NCBI GenBank assembly: GCA_964450865.1
Contig: CAYVHB010000001.1
Location: 62,001-126,000 of the forward strand
Direction: 5' to 3'
Length of the DNA: 64,000 bases
DNA from: CAYVHB01 sp964450865
GTDB lineage: Bacteria; Bacillota; Clostridia; Saccharofermentanales; UBA5734
The first letter of the stretch is position 1. Each line of letters starts with the position of its first letter. Below are positions 26,207-34,187 of this stretch, piece by piece. The notes below the pieces were generated by a model. The model was given only the letters and a program-made list of their open reading frames with translations. It had not been told where the DNA came from and ran no database searches. A program made the position numbers and the translations under genes.

Positions 26207-28591
26207 TCAGAAGTTGAGCTCGCGACGGTTCTCCGGCTGGGGCTTGCTTTCTGTGCGCTCCTGGAAACGGTGGGGCCGGTCATTATGGACTTCGCCGTGC
26301 GAGCCACGGTCAGGACGGTCACTGCGCGGGCCGCGATCCGGACGTGATCCATAGTCTGCGCCGCGCGGACCACGATCACCACGGTCGCTATGCGGACCAC
26401 GATCACCCCGGTCGCTGTGCGGGCCACGATCACCACGATCACCGCGATCACGCGGTGAGCCGCGCCGTTCGCCGCCTTCAGTCTCAACGAAGTCCTTCGG
26501 CTTCTCCATACAATCACGCATCGAGAGATTGATCCGCCCCTGGCCGTCGATTTCGATGACCTTGACCGTAACCAGGTCGCCTTCCTTGACAACGTCTTCC
26601 ACTTTTTCGACACGTTTCCATGACATCTTGGAAATATGGACCAGGCCTTCTTTGCCAGGCAGGAATTCAACAAAAGCGCCAAAATTCATCAGGCGTGTGA
26701 CATGGCCTTCAAAAACCTGGCCCGGTTCGGGATCATTGGCTATACCCTGGATAATGGCCAGGGCCTTGGCGGCTGCCGCCGAATTGGGCGAGGCTACAAA
26801 AACGCGTCCATCGTCTTCAATGTCGATTTCAACGCCGGTTTCCTCGATAATACGGTTGATCACCTTGCCACCGGCACCGATGACTTCCCGGATCTTGTCA
26901 ACCGGAATGACAGTCTGGATGATTTTGGGCGCATAAGGTGAGAGGTCGGCACGCGGCTGGCTGATCGTCGGCAGGATCACATCGTTGATGATCTGCAGAC
27001 GGCCCTTGCGGGTCAGGGCAAAAGCATCGCGGATGATTTCATGGGACAGACCGTCTACCTTGATATCAACCTGGATCGAGGTGATGCCGTCAGTTGTGCC
27101 GGCAACCTTGAAATCCATATCACCAAAGAAATCCTCAATCCCCTGGATATCCATGAAGATAAGGTAATCCTTGTCATCTTCTTCATTGACAATCAGGCCG
27201 GAAGAGATGCCGGCAACCGGCTTCTTGATCGGCACGCCGGCGTCCATCAGGGCCAGGGTGCTGGCGCAAACCGAGCCCTGGGAGGTTGAACCATTCGACA
27301 TCAGGATCTCAGACACGCAGCGGATGGCATAAGGGAATTCATCCTCGCCGGGCAGGACCGGAATCAGGGAGCGCTCCGCCAGGGCCCCATGGCCGATTTC
27401 GCGCCGGCCGGGCGAACGGGCGGCCTTGGCTTCAGCCGTACTGTAACCGGGCATGTTGTAATGATGGATATAGCGCTTGGCCTCCTCATTGTCGAGACCA
27501 TCCAGCATCTGGACCTTGGAAAGCGGGGCGAGGGTGCAGGCAGTCAGGACCTGGGTCTGGCCACGCTGGAACAGGCCGGAACCATGAACGCGCGGCAGAA
27601 GTCCCACATCCGCGGCGAGGGTCCGGATCTGCTCAAGACCACGCCCGTCAACCCGGCGGTGTTCCTTGAACAGGTATTCGCGGACGACTTTCTTCTCGAG
27701 TTTGTAAATCGCATCGCTGACATAGGAACTCCATTCGGGATTGAGGGCAGCAATGTGTTCGCTGGTCGCCGCTTTTACCTGGCCAACCTGCGCATCGCGG
27801 ACTGCTTTGTCATAAGTCAGGACAGCCTCGCGCATGCCGGCATAGGCAAAGGCTTTCACGGCAGCAAAAACCTCCTCAGGCAGGTCCGAGGAAACATAGG
27901 CCAGCTTGGGCTTGCCGATCTCCGCCACAATTCCCTTGATGAAAATGCACAGTTCGCGGATAACCTGGTGGCCATCGAAAATGGCCTGCAGCATGACATC
28001 ATCCGGCACTTCATTGGCTCCGGCCTCGATCATGCAGACCTTTTCCTCGGTGCCGGCCAGGGTAACCTGCATCTGGCTGGCCGCGCGCTGTTTCTCATCC
28101 GGATTGATGACGACCTGGCCGTCAACGAGACCGAGATGGACGCCGGCGATAGGACCGCGCCAGGGGATATCCGAGATGGCGATGGCAATCGAGGAACCCA
28201 GCATCGCGGCAATTTCCGGCGAGTTGTCCTGGTCGACGGACAAGACGAGATTGCTGACGGCGCAATCATTGCGCAGGTCCTTGGGGAACAGCGGGCGGAT
28301 CGGCCGGTCAATCACGCGCGAGGTCAGGATGGCCTTTTCGGTGGGCCGGCCTTCACGCTTGATAAAGCCGCCGGGAAACTTGCCGACGCTGTACATTTTC
28401 TCCTCATAATCAACGCTGAGCGGAAAAAAGTCGATGCCCGGACGCGGGGCAGCCGAGGCCGTGGCGGTGGACAGAATAACGGTTTCGCCGTAACGGACCA
28501 GACAGGAACCATTGGCGAACTGGGCGAGATGGCCAGTCTCAATCGAGAGCGGCCGACCAGCCAGTGTGGTCTTGAATGTACGAGAACTCAT
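26207..28591 (-). CDS. pnp: Polyribonucleotide nucleotidyltransferase
   Basis: 794 residues. Phosphorolytic 3'-5' exoribonuclease of the RNA degradation machinery. Two RNase PH domains are present (start TFKTTLAGRPLSIETGHLA; second core with PGRREIGHGALAERSL), followed by a KH domain (IREVIGAGGKVINRIIEETG, about 560-620) and an S1 domain (about 625-695). The last ~100 residues are an Arg/Gly/Asp-rich tail built from DRGDRGPHS-like repeats that is not part of the conserved fold. The gene follows rpsO on the same strand, the usual rpsO-pnp order, with an assembly gap in between. The first codons and the upstream leader contain a short AGAAC/GTTCT pairing around the ribosome site. Confidence 0.97.
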   Translation of the reverse strand: MSSRTFKTTLAGRPLSIETGHLAQFANGSCLVRYGETVILSTATASAAPRPGIDFFPLSVDYEEKMYSVGKFPGGFIKREGRPTEKAILTSRVIDRPIRPLFPKDLRNDCAVSNLVLSVDQDNSPEIAAMLGSSIAIAISDIPWRGPIAGVHLGLVDGQVVINPDEKQRAASQMQVTLAGTEEKVCMIEAGANEVPDDVMLQAIFDGHQVIRELCIFIKGIVAEIGKPKLAYVSSDLPEEVFAAVKAFAYAGMREAVLTYDKAVRDAQVGQVKAATSEHIAALNPEWSSYVSDAIYKLEKKVVREYLFKEHRRVDGRGLEQIRTLAADVGLLPRVHGSGLFQRGQTQVLTACTLAPLSKVQMLDGLDNEEAKRYIHHYNMPGYSTAEAKAARSPGRREIGHGALAERSLIPVLPGEDEFPYAIRCVSEILMSNGSTSQGSVCASTLALMDAGVPIKKPVAGISSGLIVNEEDDKDYLIFMDIQGIEDFFGDMDFKVAGTTDGITSIQVDIKVDGLSHEIIRDAFALTRKGRLQIINDVILPTISQPRADLSPYAPKIIQTVIPVDKIREVIGAGGKVINRIIEETGVEIDIEDDGRVFVASPNSAAAAKALAIIQGIANDPEPGQVFEGHVTRLMNFGAFVEFLPGKEGLVHISKMSWKRVEKVEDVVKEGDLVTVKVIEIDGQGRINLSMRDCMEKPKDFVETEGGERRGSPRDRGDRGDRGPHSDRGDRGPHSDRGDRGPRGADYGSRPDRGPRSDRPDRGSHGEVHNDRPHRFQERTESKPQPENRRELNF

Positions 28592-29216
28592 AAAAAATAC
28601 CTCCGTGGGGTTCTAGCAAATCTTTTTCCTCATTATGGCCGACAAAAGGATGCCTGACAAGTCTGGCTCGGCTGAGTCCGACGAGTCTGGCGAAATGATT
28701 GCCGGCATGCCTGAATAAAGGATGCCAGCCTGGTCAGACCAGTTTGTGCCCGGCCTGTCCGATTCCATGATTGCTGACTGATCGGTCCCGGTTGAATCGA
28801 CATAACTGGCAAAACAAAGATCTGACAAAATGGCGGCTGATGAAAGTTGATCTGATGAAAGATGATCTGAACAGGAATCGGCTGATCAGGCTGTCCAGAC
28901 AGTTCTGTCCCCGGCAAGGCGGTAGTTNNNNNNNNNNNNNNNNNNNNNNNNNNNNNNNNNNNNNNNNNNNNNNNNNNNNNNNNNNNNNNNNNNNNNNNNN
29001 NNNNNNNNNNNNNNNNNNNNNNNNNNNAGGAATCGGCTGATCAGGCTGTCCAGACAGTTCTGTCCCCGGCAAGGCGGTAGTTTGTAGGTTCCGCTTCTGT
29101 CATCGGCGAACGTTGACAGAGGTGCAGCCTACCCTCTACTGCCTGCCTGAACGAATGGACAGCGACAACATGGTTCCTGACCAGGCTGCGGCGGCAGCGG
29201 TAGCTGAATTTTCAGA
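28592..29216. other. Gene-free rpsO-pnp spacer with assembly gap
   Basis: No gene is seen in the readable bases. The 28640-28927 part is made of degenerate short words (TGATCTGA, GATGAAAG, CTGGC) and is unusually repetitive. A run of 100 N occupies 28928-29027. Any open frame running through the N block is not evidence for a protein. Confidence 0.7.
28873..29082. repeat. Identical 55-bp ends flanking a 100-N gap
   Basis: Bases 28873-28927 and 29028-29082 are identical over exactly 55 bases and border a block of exactly 100 N (28928-29027). This looks like two contigs that share a terminal k-mer and were joined by a fixed-size gap. A real tandem repeat is the alternative. Confidence 0.9.
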
Positions 29217-29248
29217 AAAAATTGGCGGACGGTCCTCCGCCCGCCAAT
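29214..29248 (-). terminator. Intrinsic terminator downstream of rpsO
   Basis: A 12-bp stem with one G-T pair (ATTGGCGG... / ...CCGCCAAT, 29221-29248) and a 4-nt loop, followed on the minus strand by TTTTTTC. It would end most rpsO transcripts before pnp. Confidence 0.9.
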
Positions 29249-29289
29249 ATTCATCTGATCAGATGGAAACGAGTGTCCGTCCTGCTTGC

Positions 29290-29553
29290 TTACTTTCTGA
29301 TATTGAGCTTCTCGATGATCGTGCGGTAGCGGCCAATATCAATGCTGCTCAGGTAATCAAGCATACCACGGCGCTGGCCAACCAGCTGCAGCAAACCGCG
29401 ACGGGAATGGTGGTCATTGTGATGGGCCTTCAGGTGCTCCGTCAGGTGATTGATCCGGGCGGTCAGCAAGGCGATCTGGACCTCCGGTGAACCGGTGTCC
29501 CCTTCTTTCAGGCCGTAGGTCTTGATGATTTCTGATTTGTTAATCTTGTCCAT
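29290..29553 (-). CDS. rpsO: 30S ribosomal protein S15
   Basis: 87 residues, the usual length. Sequence hallmarks are GDTGSPEVQIALLTARINHL and HHSRRGLLQLVGQRR, the helical bundle and 16S rRNA-binding parts of S15. The ATG follows AGGAGG at 4 nt. It has its own sigma-A promoter and a strong terminator, so it is mostly monocistronic, with possible read-through into pnp. Confidence 0.98.
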   Translation of the reverse strand: MDKINKSEIIKTYGLKEGDTGSPEVQIALLTARINHLTEHLKAHHNDHHSRRGLLQLVGQRRGMLDYLSSIDIGRYRTIIEKLNIRK

Positions 29554-29633
29554 GATTCCTCCTGTTTATTTCACCAATGGCAAAGTAGAGGGGCGGACGT
29601 TCCATCAACCTTGCGCATGGCAGATTCGCTGGC

Positions 29634-29662
29634 ATTATATCATATTGATTTTGCCATGTAAA
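29634..29662 (-). promoter_or_regulatory. Promoter of rpsO
   Basis: Minus strand: TTTACA (29657-29662), 17-nt spacer, TATAAT (29634-29639), giving a leader of about 75 nt. Confidence 0.85.
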
Positions 29663-29716
29663 GTTTTATCAATCGCTTATCAATCGTTGCAGATGACTGG
29701 AAAATGACCGTCATGA

Positions 29717-30886
29717 TCAATAGACAAAGGTCTGGCCGAGGTCCTGGATAATCACTTCATTGCCAGGTGCCCGGTTCGCCTCGGTATGACCGATGATCCG
29801 TGCTTCAAGGGCATAGCCGGCACACACTTCCAGAATACCGGCCGCGGCTGCTTCATCACAGTAAATTTCCAGCCGGTGACCCATATTGAAGATCTGGTAC
29901 ATTTCAGCCTGGGCAACTTCTCCAGAGTCCATGATCGCCTGGAAAATTGCCGGGGCCGGGAACAGATTATCCTTGACATAGCGCAGGTTCTGGCCAAAGT
30001 CCTTGCATTTGGCCTGCCCACCGCCCGTACAATGGACCAGGCCACTGATCTGGCTGCGATAGGCCGCCAGAATATCGCGCACAACCGGCAGATAGGTGCG
30101 GGTTGGCGACAGGATCGCTTCACCAGCAGTCAGCGATGAGCCTGGCAGGGGATCTTCAAGGTGAAAGCGGCCACAATAAGCCTTGTCTTCCGGCAGGGTA
30201 TCCGAACAGGACTCCGGGTAACGCTTGAGATAATCCTTGTGCAACAGCAGATGGCGGGCGCCAGTCAGGCCATTGGAACCGATTCCGCTGTTGAATCCGG
30301 TCTCATAGGTGGTCTGGCCGGACGAAGACAGGCCAATGATCACCTGGCCAGGCCGGATCTGGCTGGCCGAAATAACTTCCGAACGGGGCAGACGCACGAC
30401 GACAGTCGAGTCACAGATAACAGTCCGCACCAGGTCACCCACATCGGCGGTTTCGCCGCCGGTCATCTCGACCAGGATCCCCTGGGAAGCCAGCATGTCA
30501 ATAACCGCATCATAGCCGCCGATAATGGCTGCCAGGCAGGCTGCATCGACACGATGGGCGTTGCGCCCGATTGTGTTGGACAGCTTGAAATGATTGACCG
30601 CGCCAATACAGAGCAGGTCGTCGGTATTCATGACCAGGGAATCCTGGGCGATGCCGGCAAACCAGCCGGGATCGCCGCTTTCGCGATACATCAGGTAAGC
30701 TGCGGATGATTTGGTTCCGGCCCCGTCAGCATGTACGGCGCTGCACCAGAGCGGATCGCCAGCCAGATCAGTGATTATTTTACAGAAAGAACCGGGAAAC
30801 AGCCCCCGGGACTGACGGGCAACGGCCTGCTTGACGTCATCTTTGGTTGGTGAAACACCGCGTGACAGATAGGCTTGTGCTTTCAT
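29717..30886 (-). CDS. purM: Phosphoribosylformylglycinamidine cyclo-ligase-like (AIR synthase)
   Basis: 389 residues from the ATG at 30886, with GGAGG at 4 nt; the open frame 21 codons further up crosses a hairpin and is unlikely. Strong similarity in memory to the divergent Bacteroidetes-type PurM: YLSRGVSPTKDDVKQA, HADGAGTKSSAAYLMYRESG, TGGETADVGDLVRT, YETGFNSGIGSNGLTGARH, LSPTRTY and FNMGHRLEIY. It would convert FGAM to AIR with ATP in purine synthesis. It stands apart from other pur genes, downstream of rnpB. A paralogous AIR-synthase-fold function cannot be excluded. Confidence 0.85.
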   Translation of the reverse strand: MKAQAYLSRGVSPTKDDVKQAVARQSRGLFPGSFCKIITDLAGDPLWCSAVHADGAGTKSSAAYLMYRESGDPGWFAGIAQDSLVMNTDDLLCIGAVNHFKLSNTIGRNAHRVDAACLAAIIGGYDAVIDMLASQGILVEMTGGETADVGDLVRTVICDSTVVVRLPRSEVISASQIRPGQVIIGLSSSGQTTYETGFNSGIGSNGLTGARHLLLHKDYLKRYPESCSDTLPEDKAYCGRFHLEDPLPGSSLTAGEAILSPTRTYLPVVRDILAAYRSQISGLVHCTGGGQAKCKDFGQNLRYVKDNLFPAPAIFQAIMDSGEVAQAEMYQIFNMGHRLEIYCDEAAAAGILEVCAGYALEARIIGHTEANRAPGNEVIIQDLGQTFVY

Positions 30887-30940
30887 GAAACCTCCGGTCC
30901 TGGCACCTGGGTGATGGATGTTCTGTTCAGGCTGAAAGCC

Positions 30941-30964
30941 GATCGGCATCAGGCGATGCCGATC
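30941..30964 (-). other. Perfect inverted repeat after RNase P RNA
   Basis: GATCGGCATC, 4-nt loop, GATGCCGATC: a 10-bp perfect stem about 25 nt beyond the rnpB 3' end. The T run after it is weak (GGCTTTC), so it may be a leaky terminator or a processing/stability hairpin ahead of the purM-like gene. Confidence 0.55.
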
Positions 30965-30986
30965 GATCAGCAGTGATATTCTGGAT

Positions 30987-31348
30987 GCTTTCTGAGTCAG
31001 TCGATAAGCCGGGTCCTGTCATTGGACAACCATCTATCTAGGCCAGCCATTCCTGGCTGGCTCAAGCCACCTCCCCGGGACTTGCGGGCCACAATATTGT
31101 CCCTCCACGGTGTTGCTCCAGGTGGGGTTTACAGAGCCGGACTGTCGCCAGTCCGCTGGTGAGCTCTTACCTCGCCTTTCCATCCTTACCGGCCGCCTTG
31201 CGGCTGGCTGGCGGTCTATTTCTGTTGCACGATCCTTAAAGTCGCCTTCACCGGGAACTACCCGGCACCCTTGCCCTATGGAGCCCGGACTTTCCTCATG
31301 CGCGGCCTTTCGGCCTGCGCCCGCGGCTGTCTGGCTGGCTCAGAAAGC
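30987..31348 (-). ncRNA. rnpB: RNase P RNA, bacterial class A
   Basis: The catalytic RNA of RNase P, about 362 nt. On the minus strand the conserved P4 5' segment is GAGGAAAGTCCGGGCTCC. It is followed by ATAGGGCAAGGGTGCCGGG and GCAACAGAAATAGACC in the core, and GACAGGACCCGGCTTAT near the 3' end. The terminal helix P1 is a perfect 9-bp pair CTTTCTGAG/CTCAGAAAG, which sets the ends. Its 5' end overlaps the last codons and stop of nif3. P-loops fit class A rather than the Bacillus class B form. Confidence 0.95.
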
Positions 31349-32179
31349 CATTTTATTATAATCCAAGCCGTCGTATACAGCAAAGGAAATTTCCGGATAC
31401 AGCTGCTGCAGACGGTCAGCCAGCGGCCTTAAAACCACCCGTTCACTGACGTCATGGCCAACATCCAGGGCCGCGATGCCACGAATATCCAGCATCAGGC
31501 CAACATGGTGCTTGAGTTCCCCAGTCACCAGGACATCGATCCTGTTCTCTTCCAGCAGGCTGATCCAGCTTTCGTCAAATGAACCCGGACAGACAGCAAT
31601 CCGGTGGATCCGGCGATCAACGTCCGTATTGATCCGGCAGCCAGCGCTACCCAGACGTGATGTGATGTCATGACGAAATGCTCCCAGCATGGCTGGCGTC
31701 TCCATTCTGGCGGCCGGCCAGCTGGCCAGGCGCCCGTGACCGGCCCGTCCGGACCATTCCGGCAACCTGGCCGGGACCAGGATCTGACGTGCGTTCAAGT
31801 CGGCAGATCCGGCTGGCGGCAGGCCGACCGCATCAGCCAGCGCATCAGCCACGCCACCCGGTGCGGCATCCAGATTGGTATGTGCGGCATAAAGAGCGAT
31901 GGAACGGGCTGCCAGGCGCAGCACAGTCTGCTGCTCCGGAATGGTGGCCAGTAACGTCCGCAAAGGTGAAAAAATCAGCGGATGGTGGCTGATTATCAGC
32001 TGGGCTTGCAGGTCAGCGGCTCGCTGCACGGCGGCCGCTGTTACATCAAGGGTCAGCAGCACCCGCTCTACCCCCTGGCTGCGGTCACCAATCTGCAAGC
32101 CAATGGGATCCCAGGATTCAGCCAGTACCGGCGGGGCGATCTGTTCCATACCGGCAATCAGGTCAGCAATTGTTTTCAT
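31340..32179 (-). CDS. Nif3-like dinuclear metal centre protein
   Basis: About 279 residues from the ATG at 32179, with GTGAGG at 9 nt; the start overlaps the trmK stop by 17 nt. The conserved metal-binding parts are ISHHPLIFSP and AAHTNLDAAPGGVADAL, with the C-terminal HxxxE region around ALDVGHDVSERV. The family (YqfO/GTP cyclohydrolase-like) forms hexamers with two metals per subunit; its function is unsettled. The pairing trmK-nif3 is standard in Firmicutes. Its last codons contain the rnpB promoter and the 5' edge of rnpB. Confidence 0.93.
   Translation of the reverse strand: MKTIADLIAGMEQIAPPVLAESWDPIGLQIGDRSQGVERVLLTLDVTAAAVQRAADLQAQLIISHHPLIFSPLRTLLATIPEQQTVLRLAARSIALYAAHTNLDAAPGGVADALADAVGLPPAGSADLNARQILVPARLPEWSGRAGHGRLASWPAARMETPAMLGAFRHDITSRLGSAGCRINTDVDRRIHRIAVCPGSFDESWISLLEENRIDVLVTGELKHHVGLMLDIRGIAALDVGHDVSERVVLRPLADRLQQLYPEISFAVYDGLDYNKMAF
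31355..31383 (-). promoter_or_regulatory. Promoter of rnpB inside the nif3 3' end
   Basis: Minus strand: TTGCTG (31378-31383), 17-nt spacer, perfect TATAAT (31355-31360). The predicted start, about 7 nt downstream, coincides with the P1-defined RNA end near 31348. Confidence 0.8.
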
Positions 32180-32933
32180 GGCTTGATGCCTCACTTTTAT
32201 AGGGTGATCCGGAATTTGAATCAATGGACTGGCGAATGGCCCGGATCTGTTGCAGGACTGGCAGCCTGTCGGGATTGCCACGACTGGCTTTTGCCAGGGA
32301 CTGTTCAAGACGATGCAGATAATCGCTGAACAAAGGCGGACGATGTTCAAGCAGCCAGGGACCGACGACAGCGGTCAATGAATCATAAGTGACGGGATGG
32401 GCTCCGGGACGGGCCAGGAAAATTGTGTACAGGCGGCCACGGTCCAGCACCAGTTCTTCTTGCAGGATGGCAATCCCCTGGCTGCCCAGCCAGCTGCGCA
32501 GCTCGGGCAATGATTTTTGCGGTTGCAGGAGAAGCCGGCCAGCCAGCTGCGGAGCGGACGAGAGAATGCGGATGATTTCCAGGCCGCCCAGTCCGGCAAT
32601 GACGAGGGTGTCATGATCTTGCAGGGGCAGACCGGCCAGGCCATCCGCGACTGTTACCGAAATCTGTCCACTTAAGCCGTATCGGTCAACGGTGCGCCGG
32701 GCGGCCTGGGCCGGGCCGGCCCGCAGGTCGGATGCCACACCGGACGGACAACAGCCACTGGCCACCAGCCAGACCGGCAACAGGCCATGATCAGTCCCGA
32801 TATCAATAATCCGGCTGCCAGGCGTGACTAGCCGGGCAATCGCCAGCAAGCGCGGCGGCAAAGGGGGCAGCTTTGCCCGGGACTGATTTGTCCGGGAATT
32901 TATCTGAGGCAAGTTCATCTGTTTCTGCATCAT
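32163..32933 (-). CDS. trmK: tRNA (adenine(22)-N1)-methyltransferase
   Basis: 256 residues at the longest; ATGs at 32933, 32930 and 32918 are all possible and none has a good ribosome site. The Rossmann methyltransferase is recognised by LVTPGSRIIDIGTDHGLLPVWL (SAM loop), GLGGLEIIRIL and LILQPQK-like LLLQPQKSLPELR. It methylates A22 of tRNAs. The first ~25 residues are Gln/Lys/Asn-rich and variable. The open frame continues upstream through a tandem repeat up to rpoD without a start codon. Its stop overlaps the nif3 start. Confidence 0.92.
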   Translation of the reverse strand: MMQKQMNLPQINSRTNQSRAKLPPLPPRLLAIARLVTPGSRIIDIGTDHGLLPVWLVASGCCPSGVASDLRAGPAQAARRTVDRYGLSGQISVTVADGLAGLPLQDHDTLVIAGLGGLEIIRILSSAPQLAGRLLLQPQKSLPELRSWLGSQGIAILQEELVLDRGRLYTIFLARPGAHPVTYDSLTAVVGPWLLEHRPPLFSDYLHRLEQSLAKASRGNPDRLPVLQQIRAIRQSIDSNSGSPYKSEASSHENNC

Positions 32934-33048
32934 CTGTTTTTGCTTGACCTGTTTCTGCTCCGCCTGATCTTGCTTCGCCGGGTACAGGTTCGCCTGGTCG
33001 TGCTTCGTCAGGGACAGGCTCGCCTGGTCGTGCTGCTTGTCAGCTTCA
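32934..33048. repeat. Degenerate tandem repeats between rpoD and trmK
   Basis: Three to four imperfect copies of a unit of about 30 bp (plus strand TTCGCCTGGTCGTGCTTCG... and shorter CTTGACCTGTTTCTG-like words). On the minus strand they stay open in the trmK frame and would encode KHDQANL, KQDQAEQ-like heptads, but no start codon precedes them. Confidence 0.6.
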
Positions 33049-34119
33049 TCAGTCCAGATAATCTTTCAGCTTCTTGCTGCGGCTGGGATGACGCATCTTG
33101 CGCAGGGCTTTGGCTTCAATCTGGCGGATGCGCTCACGGGTAACGTTGAATTCCTTGCCAACCTCCTCGAGTGTGCGGGTCCGGCCGTCGTCGAGGCCGA
33201 ATCGCAGGCGCAAGACCTTCTCCTCACGGGGAGTCAGGCCTTTGAGAACTTCCAGAAGCTGTTCCTTGAGCAGGGTAAACGCGGCCTGGTCAGCCGGTGA
33301 GGGGGCATCGTCATCCGGAATGAAGTCGCCAAGGTGGCTGTCCTCTTCTTCGCCGATCGGCTTCTCCAGCGAGACCGGCTCCTGCGAAATCTTCATGATC
33401 TCGCGAACTTTCTCAACGGTCATGCCCATTTCCTGGGCCAGCTCCTCGGCCTCCGGTTCACGGCCCAGTTCCTGGATCAGCTGGCGCTGGATACGGATCA
33501 GCTTGTTGATTGTTTCAACCATATGCACCGGGATCCGGATCGTCCGGGCCTGGTCAGCAATAGCCCGGGTGATGGCCTGGCGGATCCACCAGGTGGCATA
33601 GGTGCTGAATTTGTACCCCTTGGTGTAATCAAATTTGTCAACAGCCTTGATCAGGCCGAGATTGCCTTCCTGGATCAGGTCGAGAAACTGCATGCCACGG
33701 CCCACATAGCGTTTGGCAATACTGACCACCAGCCGCAGGTTGGCCTCGCACAGGCGGTGCTTGGCCTCCTCGCTGCCATCAATCATCTGCTGGGCCAGTT
33801 CTTTTTCCTCTTCGGCCGTTAACAGGGGCACCTTGCCGATTTCCTTGAGGTACATGCGGACCGGATCGTCGACACCAACACCTTCAATATTGCTGATATC
33901 TATATCAGCTTCAACAGGCACCTCATCTTCTATAATATTATCCGGCACCACCTCAATGCCCATGGCTTCCAGCTTGTCGAGCACCTTTTCGGCCTGGTCG
34001 AGGTCAATATCCGACGACTCGATCATGCTCATCACTTCTTTGTAAGAGATCTGATTATTGGCGGCCCGGGCCTTGTTGACCAGTTCACTGAGCAATCCGG
34101 TTTTCTTTTCTCCACTCAT
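33049..34119 (-). CDS. rpoD: RNA polymerase primary sigma factor (sigma A/70)
   Basis: 356 residues. Region 1.2 begins near VDDPVRMYLKEIG. Region 2 includes YVGRGMQFLDLIQEGNLGLIKAVDKFDYTKG-type sequence and the -10 recognition helix FSTYATWWIRQAITRAI. Region 3 and region 4 follow, with the -35 helix-turn-helix (TLEEVGKEFNVTRERIRQIEAKALRK). The short acidic N-terminus is typical of Firmicutes sigma A. It lies directly downstream of dnaG, as in the classical macromolecular synthesis operon. The many TTGACA/TATAAT promoters in the window fit this factor. ATG preceded by AAGGAG at 10 nt. Confidence 0.98.
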   Translation of the reverse strand: MSGEKKTGLLSELVNKARAANNQISYKEVMSMIESSDIDLDQAEKVLDKLEAMGIEVVPDNIIEDEVPVEADIDISNIEGVGVDDPVRMYLKEIGKVPLLTAEEEKELAQQMIDGSEEAKHRLCEANLRLVVSIAKRYVGRGMQFLDLIQEGNLGLIKAVDKFDYTKGYKFSTYATWWIRQAITRAIADQARTIRIPVHMVETINKLIRIQRQLIQELGREPEAEELAQEMGMTVEKVREIMKISQEPVSLEKPIGEEEDSHLGDFIPDDDAPSPADQAAFTLLKEQLLEVLKGLTPREEKVLRLRFGLDDGRTRTLEEVGKEFNVTRERIRQIEAKALRKMRHPSRSKKLKDYLD

Positions 34120-34187
34120 GGTACTTATTCTCCTTCTGATTAAATGAATCGAAACGATAGATCATGGGCAATCGCCGGACAGCCAGG

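Noticed and set aside
27389..28657. 422-codon plus-strand frame opposite pnp
   Set aside because: Antisense to PNPase, no ribosome site and no recognisable motif.
28734..29072. Open frame running through the N block
   Set aside because: It exists only because N codons cannot be stops; the flanks are the duplicated 55-base ends.
30887..30949. Extended start of the purM-like gene
   Set aside because: The added 21 codons cross a perfect hairpin and lack a ribosome site; the ATG at 30886 has GGAGG.
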